From positions 1 to 33,983 of the forward strand of contig JBNGIS010031297.1 in NCBI GenBank assembly GCA_049999725.1: DNA of 33,983 bases. Reading direction: 5' to 3'. The position numbers and the translations under genes were made by a program. Origin of the DNA: Haplomitrium mnioides. Taxonomy: Eukaryota > Marchantiophyta > Haplomitriopsida > Calobryales. This document shows positions 19,837-30,707 of the stretch, one piece after another. The number at the start of each line of letters is the position of its first letter. Positions within the stretch are counted from its first letter, which is position 1. Below the pieces are notes generated by a model. It searched no databases, was not told where the DNA came from, and saw only the letters and a program-made list of their open reading frames with translations.

Positions 19837-21035
19837 ACGGAACTCTCTTCATGGAAAAGTAAAAACCTTTAGGTTGTAGTTGCTTGTTCTCTCAATAGAA
19901 GTTGGGCACTCTCTGTTTAGAACTGTGAAGAACTTTAGGTTAAAGTTGCTTACTCTTTCAATGCAAGTTGGGCACTGTCTTGATGAAACTGTGAAGAGCT
20001 TTAGTTTGTAGTTGCTTGTTCTCTCAATGGAAATGGGCACTCTCTTGATGGAACTGTGAGGAGCTTTAGGTTGTAGTTGCTTGTTCTCTAAATGGAAGTT
20101 GGGCACTCTCCTGATGAAACTACAAGGAGCTTTAGATTGTAGTTGCTTGATCTCTCAAAGAAAGTTGGGCACTCTCTTGATGCAACTGTGAAGAGCTTTA
20201 GCTTGTAGTTGCTTACTCTCTCAATGGAACTTGGGCACTCTCTTGATGCAACTGTGAGGAGCTTTAGGTTGTAGTTGCTTGTTCTCTCAATGGAAGTTGG
20301 GCAATCTCTTGATGAACTATGAGGAGCTTTAGGTTGTAGTTGCTTATTCTCTCAATAGAAGTTGGGTACTCTCTTGATGGAACTGTAAAGGGCTCTAGGT
20401 TGTAGTTGCTTACTCTCTCAATGGAAGTTGGGCACTCTCTTCATGGAACTATGAGGAGCTTTAAGTTCTAGTTGCTTGTTCTCTCAATAGAAGTTGGGCA
20501 CTTTCTTGATGAAATTGTGAGGAGCTTCAGGTTGTAGTTGCTTGTTCTCTCAATGGAAGTTGGGCACTCTCTTAATGGAACTGTCAATAGCTTTAGATTG
20601 TAGTTGCTTGGTCTCTCAATGGAAGTTTGGCACTCTCTTGATGGAAACATGAAGAGCTTTAGGTTGTAGTTGCTTGTTATTTCAATGGAAGTTAGGCATT
20701 TTCTTGATGGACCTCTAAGGAGCTTTAGGTTGTAGTTGGTTGTTCTCTCAAAAGAAGTTGGGCACTCTCTTGATGGAACTTTGCGAAGCTTTATGTTGTG
20801 GTTGCTTGTTCTTTCAATTGAAGTTGGGAACTCTCTTGATGGAACTATGAGGAGCTTTAGGTTGTAGTTGCTTATTCTCTCAATGGGAAATGGGCACTCT
20901 CTTGATGGAACTCTAAGCAGCTTTAGGTTGTAGTTGGTTGTTCTCTCAATAGAAGTTCAGCACTCTCTTGATGGAACTGTGAGGAGCTTTAGGTTGTAGT
21001 TGCTTGTTCTGTCAACGGAAGTTGGGCACTCTCTT

Positions 21036-21827
21036 GGTGGAACTTTGAAGAGCTATAGGTTAAAGGTTCTTACTCTCTCAATGGAAGTTGGGCACTCTCG
21101 TGATGGAACTGTGAAGAGCTTTAGGTTGTAGTTGCTTGTTCTCTCCATGGAAGTTGGGCACTCTCTTGATGGAACTGTGCAGAGCTTTAGGTTGTAGTTG
21201 CTTACTCTCTCAATGTAAGTTGGGCACTCTCTTGATGAAACTATGAGGAGCTTTAGGTTGTAGTTGCTTGTTCTCTCAATGCAAGTTGGGCAATCTCTTG
21301 ATGGAAATGTAAGGCGCTTTAGGTTGTAGTTCCCCATTCTCTCAATGGAAGTTGGGCACTCTCTTGATGGAACTGTGAGGAGCTTTAGGTTGTAGTTGCT
21401 TGTTCTCTTAATGGAAGTCGGGCACTCTCTTGGTGGAACTTTGAAGAGCTATAGCTTAAAGATTCTTACTCTCTCAATGGAAGTTGGGCACTCTCTTGAT
21501 GGAACTGTGAAGAGCTTTAGGTTGTAGTTGCTTGTTCTCTCAATGGAAGTTGGGAACTCTCTTGATGGAAATGTGCAAAGCTTTAGGTTGTAGTTGCTTA
21601 CTCTCTCAATGTAAGTTGGGCACTCTCTTGATGGAACTACGATGAGCTTTAGGTTGTAGTTGCTTGTTCTCTCAATGCAAGTTGGGCAATCTCTTAATGG
21701 AAATATAAGGCGCTTTAAGTTGTAGTTGCTTGTTCTCTCAATGGAAGTTGGGCACTCTCTTGATAAACCGTGAGGAGCTTTTGGTTGTAGTTGATTGTTC
21801 TCTCAATGGAAGTTGGGCACTGTCTTG
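21036..21827. repeat. six-unit (396-bp) higher-order repeat, two tandem copies
   Basis: The rare variant GGTGGAACTTTGAAGAGCTA occurs at 21036 and 21432, exactly 396 bases (6 x 66) apart. It is followed in both copies by the same series of variant units (ATTCTTACTCTC-type, CAATGTAAGTTGG, CAATGCAAGTTGGGCAATCT). Confidence 0.8.
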
Positions 21828-24800
21828 ATGGATGTGTGAAGAGCTTTAGGTTGTAGTTGCTTGTTCTCTCAATGGAAGTTGGGCACTTTCTTGATGGAAA
21901 GGTGAGGATCTTTAGGTTGTAGTTCCTTGTTCTTTCAATGGAAGTTGGACACTCTCTTGATGGAACTCTGAGGAGGTTGAGGTTGTACTCGCTTGTTCTC
22001 TAAATGGAAGTTGGGCACTCTCTTGATGGAACTCTAAAGAGCTTTAGCTTGTGGTTGCTTGTTCTCTCAGTGCAAGGTGGGCACTCTTTTCATGGAACTA
22101 TGAGGAGCTTTAGGTTTTTGTTGCTTGTTCTCTCAATGGAAGTTAAGCATACTCTTGACGAAACTGTGAGGAGCTTTAGGTTGTAGTTGCTTGTTCTCTC
22201 AATAGAAGTTGGGCACTCTCTTGATGGGATTGTAAGGAGTTTTAGGTTGTAGTTGGTTGTTCTCTCAATAGAAGTTGGGCACTCTCTTGATAAAACTATG
22301 AAGAGCTTTAGGTTGTAGTTCCTTGCTCTCTCAATGGAAGTTTGGCACTCTCTTGATGGAACTCTGAGGAGCGTTAGGTTGTTGTTGCTTATTCTCTCAA
22401 TAGTAGCTGGGCACTCTCTTGATAGAACTATGAAGAACTTTTGATTGTAGTTGCTTGTTCTATCAATGGAAGTTTGGGACTCTCTTGATAGAACTGTGCA
22501 GAGCTTTAGGTTGTAGTTGCTTTCTCTCTCAATGGAAGGGAGCACTCTCTTGATGGAACTCTGAGGAGCTTTAGGTTTTAGTTGCTTATTCTCTCAATGG
22601 AAGTTGGGCACTCTTTTGATGGAGATGTGAGGAGCTTTCAGTTGTAGTTGCTTGTTCTCTTGGGCACTCTCTTGATGAAACTATGAGGAGCTTTAGGTTG
22701 TTGTTGCTTGTTCTCTCAATAGAAGTTGAGCACTCTCTTGATGGATGTGTGAGGAGCTTTAAGTTGTTGTTACTTATTCTTTTAATAGAAGTTAGGCACT
22801 ATCTTGATGGAATTATCATGAGCCTTAGGTTGTAGTTGCTTGTTCTCTCAATGGAAGTTGCCTCTCTTGATGGAATTGTGAAGAGCTTTAGGTTGTAGTT
22901 GCTTGTTCTCTCAATAGAAATTGGGGATTTTCTTGATGGAACGGTTAGGACCATTAGGTTGAAGTTGCTTGTTCTCTTAATGAAAGTTGGGCATATTCTT
23001 GATGGACTATTAAAGAGCTTTAGGTTGTAGTTGCTTTCTCTCCAAATCGAAGTTGGGCACTCTCTTGATGCAACTGTGAGGAGCTTTAGGTTGTAGTTGC
23101 TTGTTCTTTTAATGGAAGTTAGGCACTCTCTTAAAGGATCTGTGAGGAGCTTTAGGTTGTAGTTGCTTGTTCTCTCAATCAAAGTAAGGCACTGTCTTGA
23201 TGGAACTGTGAGGAGCTTTAGGTGGTAGTTGCTTTCTCTCTTAATGGAAGTTTGGCACTCTCTTGATGGATGTGTGAAGAGCTTTAGGTTGTAGTTGCTT
23301 GTTCTCTCAATAGAAGTTGGGCACTCTCTTGATGGAACTGTGAAAAGCTTAAGGTTGTAGTTGCTTGTTCTCTCAATGGGAGTTGGGCACTCTCTTGATG
23401 GAACTGTCAAGAGCTTTAGGGTGTAGTTGGTTTCTCCCTCAATGGAAGTGAGCACTCTCTTGATGGAACTGTGAAGAGCTTTAGGTTGTAGGTTCTTATA
23501 CTCTCAATGAAAGTTGGACACTCCTTGGATGGATATGTGAGGAGCTTGCACTTGTCGTTGCTTGTTCTCTCAAGGGAAGTTGGGCACTCTATTGATGGAA
23601 CTATGAGGAACTTTAGATTGCAGTTGCTTGTTCTCTCAATAGAAGTTGGGCACTCTCTTGATGGAACTCTGAGGAGCTTTAGGTTGTAGTTGCTTGTTCT
23701 CTCAATGGAAGTTGGGCACTCTCTTGATGAAACTGTGAAGAGATTTAAGGTGTAGTTGGTTTCTCCTTCAATGGAAGTGAGCACTCTCTTGATGGAACTG
23801 TAAGGAGCTTTAGGTTGTAGGTTCTTGTTCTCTCAATCAAAGTTGGGCACTCTTTTGATGGAGATGTGAGGAGCTTTCAATTGTCGTTGCTTGTTCTCTC
23901 AATCGGGAATGGGCACTCTCTTGATGGAACTATGAGGAGCTTTAGATTGTAGTTGCTTGTTCTCTCAATGGCACTTGGGCACTCTCTTGGTGGAACTTTG
24001 AAGAGCTATAGGGTAAAGGTTCTTACTGTCTCAATGGAAGTTGGGCACTCTCTTGATGGAATTGTGAAGAGCTTTAGGTTGTAGTTGCTTGTTCTCTCAA
24101 TGGAAGTTGAGCATGCTCTTGATAGAACTGTGTGGAGTTTAGGTTGTAGGTGCTTACTCTCTCAATGTAAGTTGGGCACTCTCTTGATGGAACTACGATG
24201 AGCTTTAGGTTGTAGTTGCTTGTTCTCTCAATGCAAGTTGGGCAATCTCTTGATGGAAATGTAAGGTGCTTTAGGTTGTAGTTGCTTGTTCTCTCAATGG
24301 AAGTTGGGCACTCTCTTGATAAAACTGTGAGGAGCTTTCGGTTGTAGTTGCTTATTCTCTCAATGGAAGTTGGGCACTCTCTTGATGGATGTGTGAAGAG
24401 CTTTAGGTTGTAGTTGCTTGTTCTCTCAATGGAACTTGGGCACTTTCATGATGGAACGGTGAGGATCTTTAGGTTGTAGTTCCTTGTTCTTTCAATGGAA
24501 GTTGGACACTCTCTTGATGGAACTCTGAGGAGCTTGAGGTTGTAGTTGCTTGTTCTCTCAATGGAAGTTGGGCACTCTCTTGATGGAACTCTAAAGAGCT
24601 TTAGCTTGTGGTTGCTTGTTCTCTCAATGCAAGGTGGGCACTCTTTTCATGGAACTATAAGGAGCTTTAGGTTTTAGTTGCTTGTTCTCTCAATGGAAGT
24701 TAAGCATTCTCTTGACGGAACTGTGAGGAGCTTTAGGTTGTAGTTGCTTGTTCTCTCAATAGAAGTTGGGCACTCTTTTGATGGAATTGTAATGAGTTTT

Positions 24801-26603
24801 AGGTTGTAGTTGCTTGTTCTCTCAATAGAAGTTTGGCAATAAATTGTTGGAATTGTAAGAAGCTTTAGGTTATAGTTGCTTGTTCTCTCAATGGAAGTTG
24901 GGCACTCCTTTGATGGAATTGTGAAGAGTTTTAGGTTAATGTTGTTTGTTCTCTGAATAGAAGTTTGGCACTCTATTGATGGAACTGTGAGGAGCGTTAG
25001 GTTGTAGTTGCTTGTTCTCTCAATGGAAGTTGGGCACTCTTTTGATGGAATTATGAGGAGCTTGAGGTTGTAGTTGCTTGTTCTCTCAATGGAAGTTGGG
25101 CACTCTCTTGATGAAACTATGAAGAGCTTTAGGTTGTAGTTGCTTGCTCTCTCAATGGAAGTTTGGCACTCTCTTGATGGAACTCTGAGGAGCGTTAGGT
25201 AGGTGTTGCTTGTTCTCTCAATAGTAGCTGGGCACTCTCTTGATAGAACTTTGAAGAGCTTTTGATTGTAGTTGCTTGTTCTATCAATGGAAGTTTGGCA
25301 CTCTCTTCATGGAACTGTGTAGAGCTTTAGGTTGTAGTTGCTTTCTCCCTCAATGGAAGTGAGCACTCTCTTAATGGAACAGTGAGGAGCTTTAGGTTTT
25401 TGTTGCTTATTCTCTCAATGGAAGTTGGGCACTCTTTTGATGGAGATGTGAGGAGCTTTTAGTTGTAGTTGCTTGTTCTCTCAATGGAAGGTGGGCACTT
25501 TCTTTATGGAACGGTGAGGAGCATTAGGTTGTAGTTGCTTGTTCTCTCAATGAAAGTTGGGCATATTCTTGATGGAACTCTAAAGAGCTTTAGGTTGTAC
25601 TTGCTTTCTCTCCCAATGGAAGTTGGGCACTCTCTTGATGGAACTGTGAAGAGCTTTAGGTTGTAGTTGCTTGCTCTCTCAATGGAAGTTTGGCAATCTC
25701 TTGATGGAACTCTGAGGAGCGTTAGGTAGGTGTTGCTTGTTCTCTCAATAGTAGCTGGGCACTCTCTTGATAGAACTTTGAAGAACTTCTGATTGTAGTT
25801 GCTTGTTCTATCAATGGAAGTTTGGCACTCTCTTGATGGAACTGTGTAGAGCTTTAGGTTGTAGCTGCTTTCTCCCTCAATGGAAGTGAGCACTCTCTTG
25901 ATGGAGCTCTAAGGAGCTTTAGGTTTTAGTTGCTTATTCTCTCAATGGAAGTTGGGCACTCTTTTGATGGAGATGTGAGGAGCTTTTAGTTGTAGTTGCT
26001 TGTTCTCTTGGGCACTTTCTTGATGGAACTATGAGTAGCTTTAGGTTGTAGTTGTTGTTCTCTCAATAGAAGTTGAGCACTCTCTTTATGGATATGTGAG
26101 GAGCTTTAAGTTGTTGTTACTTGTTCTTTCAATAGAAGTTAGGCACTATCTTGATGGAACTGTGAGGAGCCTTAGGTTGTAGTTTCTGGTTCTCTCAATG
26201 GAAGTTGAGCACTCTCTTGATGGAATTGTGAAGAGCTTAAGGTTGAAGTTGCTTATTCTCTCAATAGAAATTGGGAACTTTCTTGATGGAACGGTAAGGA
26301 GCATTAGGTTGTAGTTGCTTGTTCTCTCAATGAAAGTTGGGCATATTCTTGATGGAACTCTGAAGAGCTTTAGGTTGTACTTGCTTTCTCTCCCAATGGA
26401 AGTTGGGCACTCTCTTGATGGAACTGTGAGGAGTTTGAGGTTGTAGTTGCTTATCCTCTCAATGGAAGTTGGGCACTCTCTTAAAGGAACTGTGAGGAGC
26501 TTTAGGTTGTATTTGCTTGTTCTCTCAATAGAAGTTGGGCACTCTCTTGATGGAACTGTGAGGAGCTTTAGGTTGTACTTGCTTGTTCTCTCAATGGAAG
26601 TTG

Positions 26604-27133
26604 GGCACCCTCTTGATGGATTTGTGAGGAGCTTTAGGTTCTAGTTGCTTGTTCTCTCAACAAGAAGTTGGGCACTTTGTTGATGGAACTGTGAAGAGCT
26701 TTAGGTCGTAGTTGCTTTCTCTCTTAATGGAAGTTTGGCACTCTCTTGATGGATGTGTGAAGAGCTTTAGGTTGTAGTTGATTGTTCTCTCAATAGAAGT
26801 TCGACACTCTCTTGATGGAACTATGAGGAGCTCTAGGTTGTATTTGCTTGTTCTCTCAATAGAAGTTGGGCACCCTCTTGATGGATTTGTGAGGAGCTTT
26901 AGGTTCTAGTTGCTTGTTCTCTCAACAAGAATTTGGGCACTCTGTTGTCGGAACAGTGAAGAGGTTTAGGTCCTAGTTGCTTTCTCTCTTAATGGAAGTT
27001 TGGCACTCTCTTGATGGATGTGTGAAGAGCTTTAGGTTGTAGTTTCTTGTTCTCTCAATAGAAGTTGGGCACTCTTTTGATGGAACTGTGAGGAGCTTTA
27101 GGTTGTAGTTTCTTGCTCTGTCAATGGAAGTTG
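26604..27133. repeat. four-unit duplication inside the array (265-bp period)
   Basis: The series TTGGGCACCCTCTTGATGGA, CTCTCAACAAGAA and TGCTTTCTCTCTTAATGG is repeated at an offset of 265 (TGCTTTCTCTC at 26713 and 26978). The two copies are very similar, so this is a recent duplication. Confidence 0.75.
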
Positions 27134-28193
27134 GCCACTCTCTTGATGGAACTGTGAAGAGCTTTAGGGTGTAGTTGGTTTCTCCCTCAATGGAAGTGAG
27201 CACTCTCTTGATGGAATTGTGAGGAGCTTTAGGTTGTAGGTTCTTGTTCTCTCAATTGAAGTTGGGCACTCTTTTGATGGAGATGTGAGGAGCTTTCAGT
27301 TGTCGTTGCTTGTTCTCTCAAGGGAAGGTGGGCACTCTCTTGATGGAACTATGAGGAGCTTTAGGTTGTTGTTGTATGTTCTCTGAATGGAAGTTGGGCA
27401 CTCTCTTGATGGATGTGTGAGGAGCTTTAAGTTGTAGTTACTTGTTCTCTCAATGGAAGTTAGGCACTATCTTGATGGAACTGTGAGGAGCCTTAGGTTG
27501 TAGTTGCTTGCTCTCTCAATGGAAGTTGGGCACTCCTTTGGTGGAACTATGAAGAGCTTTACGTTGTATTTCCTTATTCTCTCAATAGAAATTGGGAACT
27601 TTCTTGATGGAACGGTGAGGAGCATTAGGTTGTAGTTTGTTGTTCTCTCAATGGAAGTTGGCATATATTTGATGGAGCTGTAAAGAGCTTTAGGTTGTAG
27701 TTGCTTTCTCTCCCAATGGAATTTGGGCACTCCCTTGATCTAACTGTGAGGAGGTTTAGGTTGTGGTTGCTTGTTCTCTCAATGGAAGCTGGGCACTGCC
27801 TTCAAGGAACTCTAAGGAGCTTCAAGTTGTAGTTGCTTGTTCTCTCAATCAAAGTTGGGCACTCTCTTGATGGAACGGTGAGGAGCTTTAGGTTATAGTT
27901 GCTTGTTCTCTCAATGGAAGTTGGGCACTCTCTTGATAGAACTGTGAGGAGCTTTAGGTTGTAGTTGCTTGTTCTCTCAATGGAAATTAGGCACTCTCTT
28001 GATGGAACGGTGAGGAGCTTTAGGTTGTAGTTGCTTGTTCTCTCAATGAAAGTTGGGCAGTCTCTCGATGGAACTGTGAAGAGCTTTAGGTTGTAGTTGC
28101 TTACCCTCCCAATGGAAATTGGGTACTCTCTTGATAGAAATGTGAGGAGCTTTAGGTTGTAGTTGCTTGTTCTCTCAATGGAAGTGTGAGGAG

Positions 28194-28203
28194 NNNNNNN
28201 NNN
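28194..28203. other. assembly gap (10 N) inside the 66-bp array
   Basis: Ten N interrupt a unit in the most homogeneous part of the array. Real copy number there is unknown. Confidence 0.98.
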
Positions 28204-28362
28204 GTAGTTGCTTGTTCTCTCAATGGAAGTTGGGCACTCTCTTGATTGAACTCTGAAGAGCTTTAGGTTGTAGTTGCTTGTTCTCTCAATGGAAGTTGGG
28301 CACTCTCTTGATTGAACTGTGAAGAGCTTTAGGTTCTAGTTGCTTACTCTCTCAATGGAAGA

Positions 28363-29599
28363 GCCTCGGCCTTCAACTCCAAACTTACTCTAAAACCTAA
28401 AAGACTATATTACTAAACCCTCTTTGGACCCGTTTCCCACATTTAGCTTGCAAAAAAATGTTAACACTCCTGGTTTCTTCCCTATAACAACCTCTTCTTT
28501 GTTTTCTTCCCTAGAACCATCTGGTCAAAGAGGGGCATTTTGCATTGATTTCTTTGTTGAGCAAGTTTGATTTTCAGACATGTCTCTTTGTCTACCTGCT
28601 GGCCTTTTCCAATTTTTATGCAATGCTGCAATTTTGCCTTACAGGGCCTTGCTTGCTTGAGGCACTCGCCTCTTGAATTTCCTTACGATTTCTCTCGTGC
28701 TGATTTTCATGCTTGTGTGCTCCTATTTAGCGATTTGGCTATGCTGAGTGCTTCAACAATCCTTTGGCCTTCAAATGCCCACTCGCACAGATGAAATTGC
28801 AAAGGTAGACATTTCGCATGGACATGGAGGTTGATTTCACAATGAGAAACTAGCATCTGTTCCACCGTTTATTTCATAAGAGTGATAATCGCGTGGACAT
28901 ATCATGCAGTAGAGGGCCAAGTGATGATGAAAGTCGCGACTCCATTAAATTGTCGTGATTTCCTGCATTCATCCTTGATCTTGACGATGCAAGCTCCTAT
29001 TCTGTTACACCTTATCAATAAGCTAACGCTTTGTCGATCGGAGTTAGCATATGGTCAAGGTTAAATATTCCCCTCGGAAGGCTCGTTCCTATAGCTTGCT
29101 CTAGGCGGGAGTGAGAATCATGTGAATCTCTTGTCACGGCAATTTCAAGCCTCCCGGAGCCTCCTGGCCAAGACTTGCGTATTGAGCAGAGGGTAGCGTA
29201 TTTCACCCCTTCCATTCCCACATGTCTAGACTCGATGTTAAACTCTGAATGCCAAAGTAATGCAAAAGTGTGTAGTTCTACATCAAGAAAATTGGACCCT
29301 TCTTGCGAGTCCCTGTCTCATTGAAACATCTCTACAGCTCTTGATCATGTGACCTCCTTCAAGTTCTAGATTTACTCTTGACCTGTAGAGGTAGAATTTG
29401 CGTGGCATTTGCAAGCTGCGATCGCAATTCAAACACCACATGAGTAGACTTGGTCGGTGAGGGTATCGGGAAGAGCTGGTTGTGATATTTTGACCCACTA
29501 CTACCAAGAGCAGAGCGAGCCTCCAAAGTAGCCGATGGGTATGAAGAAGCTAGTGCCAATGGAACGTATGCCATCTAGAGCTTCCTTGTAGAAGAATTC
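28363..29599. other. unidentified region, possible interior of a minus-strand LTR element
   Basis: Base composition is more GC-rich than the left half of the window. Several overlapping minus-strand frames of 60-75 codons occur (29015-29574), none with a motif I recognise. If the LTR at about 29600-29887 is a 5' LTR, this is its internal region, cut off by the 66-bp array at 28362. Confidence 0.35.
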
Positions 29600-29887
29600 C
29601 ATGAGCCCAACGTGTAAAGAAATCGAGGAGACAAATGTTTGGAGGCAAAATATGAGAGATCGTATTCAACTCAATGGATTTACAAAAGTGAAGAGGCTTG
29701 CAGCACGGTGGCGCTCTCTTCGATCTCCCTACTTTTCTCTCTACATACTCTGTATTTATACTTAAAAATTACCCTAAATTAACTTAACAAAACTAACCCT
29801 AAAGAGGGTCCACAAAATAAGACTCTACCCGTCATCCTACGGGTTACGTCATCCTACGGATTATGTACAGAGCTTGGTATTTCAACA
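29600..29887 (-). mobile_element. putative LTR, minus orientation
   Basis: The minus-strand start TGTTGAAATACCAAGCTCTG is typical of plant LTR starts. GTATAAATAC lies about 125 bases further in (29752-29761), followed by a run of pyrimidine/purine-biased R-U5-like sequence. The inner end near 29600 is approximate and no clear primer site was found. Two direct copies of CGTCATCCTACGG lie at about 29830 and 29847, 17 bases apart. Confidence 0.5.
29752..29761 (-). promoter_or_regulatory. TATA box of putative LTR
   Basis: GTATAAATAC on the minus strand within the LTR-like segment. Confidence 0.45.
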
Positions 29888-30290
29888 CAACGTAAGTGAA
29901 CACTTTGCCTAGACCCACGAGCCCAAATTGAGGCAGAAGTTATATCACTCTCATGGGGACCCTCAAGAGCTCCCTCTCCACAAATCCAAAGATCACCATA
30001 GCGAGTATGGATATTACCGACACGCATCCAATCCTCTGCATATAATTTAATTTCACTATTACCAACAGTAAGTCGTAGATGGGCATGAACACAATGATGG
30101 ACAGATGGACTACGATCTTCAGCTCCTCTTGTAGGGCATCATAAGCATGCTGCCAAACGTTCTGTTCTACTGAGAATGTTAGAATTTCAGCTCCTATTGT
30201 GTAGAAAATGAAAGCTCTTTTGACGATCGACATCAAGCTCATAAAGATCTTCACCTCCTCCATTTTCATTAATATTGTCAGCTCTAAGAA
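29888..30290 (-). pseudogene. unidentified coding-like frame, cut by an LTR
   Basis: One minus-strand frame is open from 30138 to the LTR edge at 29888 and on to a stop at 29854-29856. It codes protein-like text such as SPSVHHCVHAHLRLTVGNSE, LYAEDWMRVGNIHTRYGDLW and ICGEGALEGPHESDITSASI. Upstream in the same frame, beyond two stops, come RADNINENGGGEDLYELDVD and RQKSFHFLHNRS. A longer frame in another phase (29940-30386, 148 codons, TTG start) overlaps it and is rich in Ile, Leu, Val and Met. I do not recognise either product. The composition of the first frame, with Trp, Cys and His, is more like a real exon. Confidence 0.4.
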
Positions 30291-30707
30291 CTCATAGATG
30301 CCGCTACCTGTAATGAGCAATCGTTGAATAAGTCTTTGGTCTGATCGCAACTTCGTATAGGAGTCTGCTCGTAGTAAGGAATTCAATTGTCATCAATCTC
30401 ATAAACCTTGGATCCCTGTCAACGATTAAGTAGACAATTAATTCATTTGAATGCTCATTGAAAGGCATCTGACTCAGATTTGACAAAGAGATTCACCTCA
30501 ACAGCCTGTTGCTCTTATTTCTTTGCGGGATTTTGTGGACTTTTGAAGCGGCAAGATGGTCTTCACGTGGTTGAAGTCATGACTACTGCAGCCATGACGC
30601 TTTGAAAGTATTCACAGTCAAATGTTTAAGAAACTTGATTCATGACCGTCGATAATAGTAGATTGTTCTTTGACCTTTTGGTCCTCAGTGCTAAACTAGA
30701 GCAACCG
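30291..30707. other. no recognisable gene
   Basis: Short minus-strand frames only. Nothing I can name before the 59-bp array starts. Confidence 0.45.

Larger units (their letters stand above)
19837..28362. repeat. 8.5-kb tandem array of a 66-bp unit, about 129 copies by length
   Basis: The unit contains CTCAATGGAAGTTGGGCACT, then CTCTTGATGGAACTGTGAGG and AGCTTTAGGTTGTAGTTGCT. Exact spacing of 66 is visible, for example GTAGTTGCTT at 27961 and 28027. The consensus has one stop-free frame out of six, on the minus strand, coding a 22-residue repeat RECPTSIERTSNYNLKLLTV followed by Pro-Ser. Individual frames of at least 60 codons total about 3.1 kb (longest 218 codons, 22799-23455), but they lie in different phases and several start at GTG rather than ATG. 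Units vary by substitution and by indels of 1 to 10 bases. Amino-acid-changing differences are common, so selection on the peptide is not evident. Most likely a minisatellite-like satellite; a repetitive-protein pseudogene origin is possible. Confidence 0.95.

Noticed and set aside
22004-22186. Plus-strand frame of the 66-bp array coding MEVGHSLDGTVRSFRL-type repeats
   Set aside because: The consensus unit has a TAG in this frame; open runs exist only where that codon has mutated, so it is a by-product of the repeat.
22799-23455. 218-codon minus-strand frame in the array as a real protein gene
   Set aside because: It begins at GTG, not ATG, its ends are set by indels and stops in the repeat, and neighbouring runs lie in other phases. 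No promoter or other gene structure is visible.
19837-28362. CRISPR array
   Set aside because: The whole 66-bp unit is repeated without unique spacers, and the context is a plant-type eukaryotic genome.
29940-30386. 148-codon Ile/Leu/Val-rich minus-strand frame as a membrane protein
   Set aside because: It starts at TTG, and an overlapping frame in another phase has more protein-like content, so the hydrophobic text is probably its shadow.
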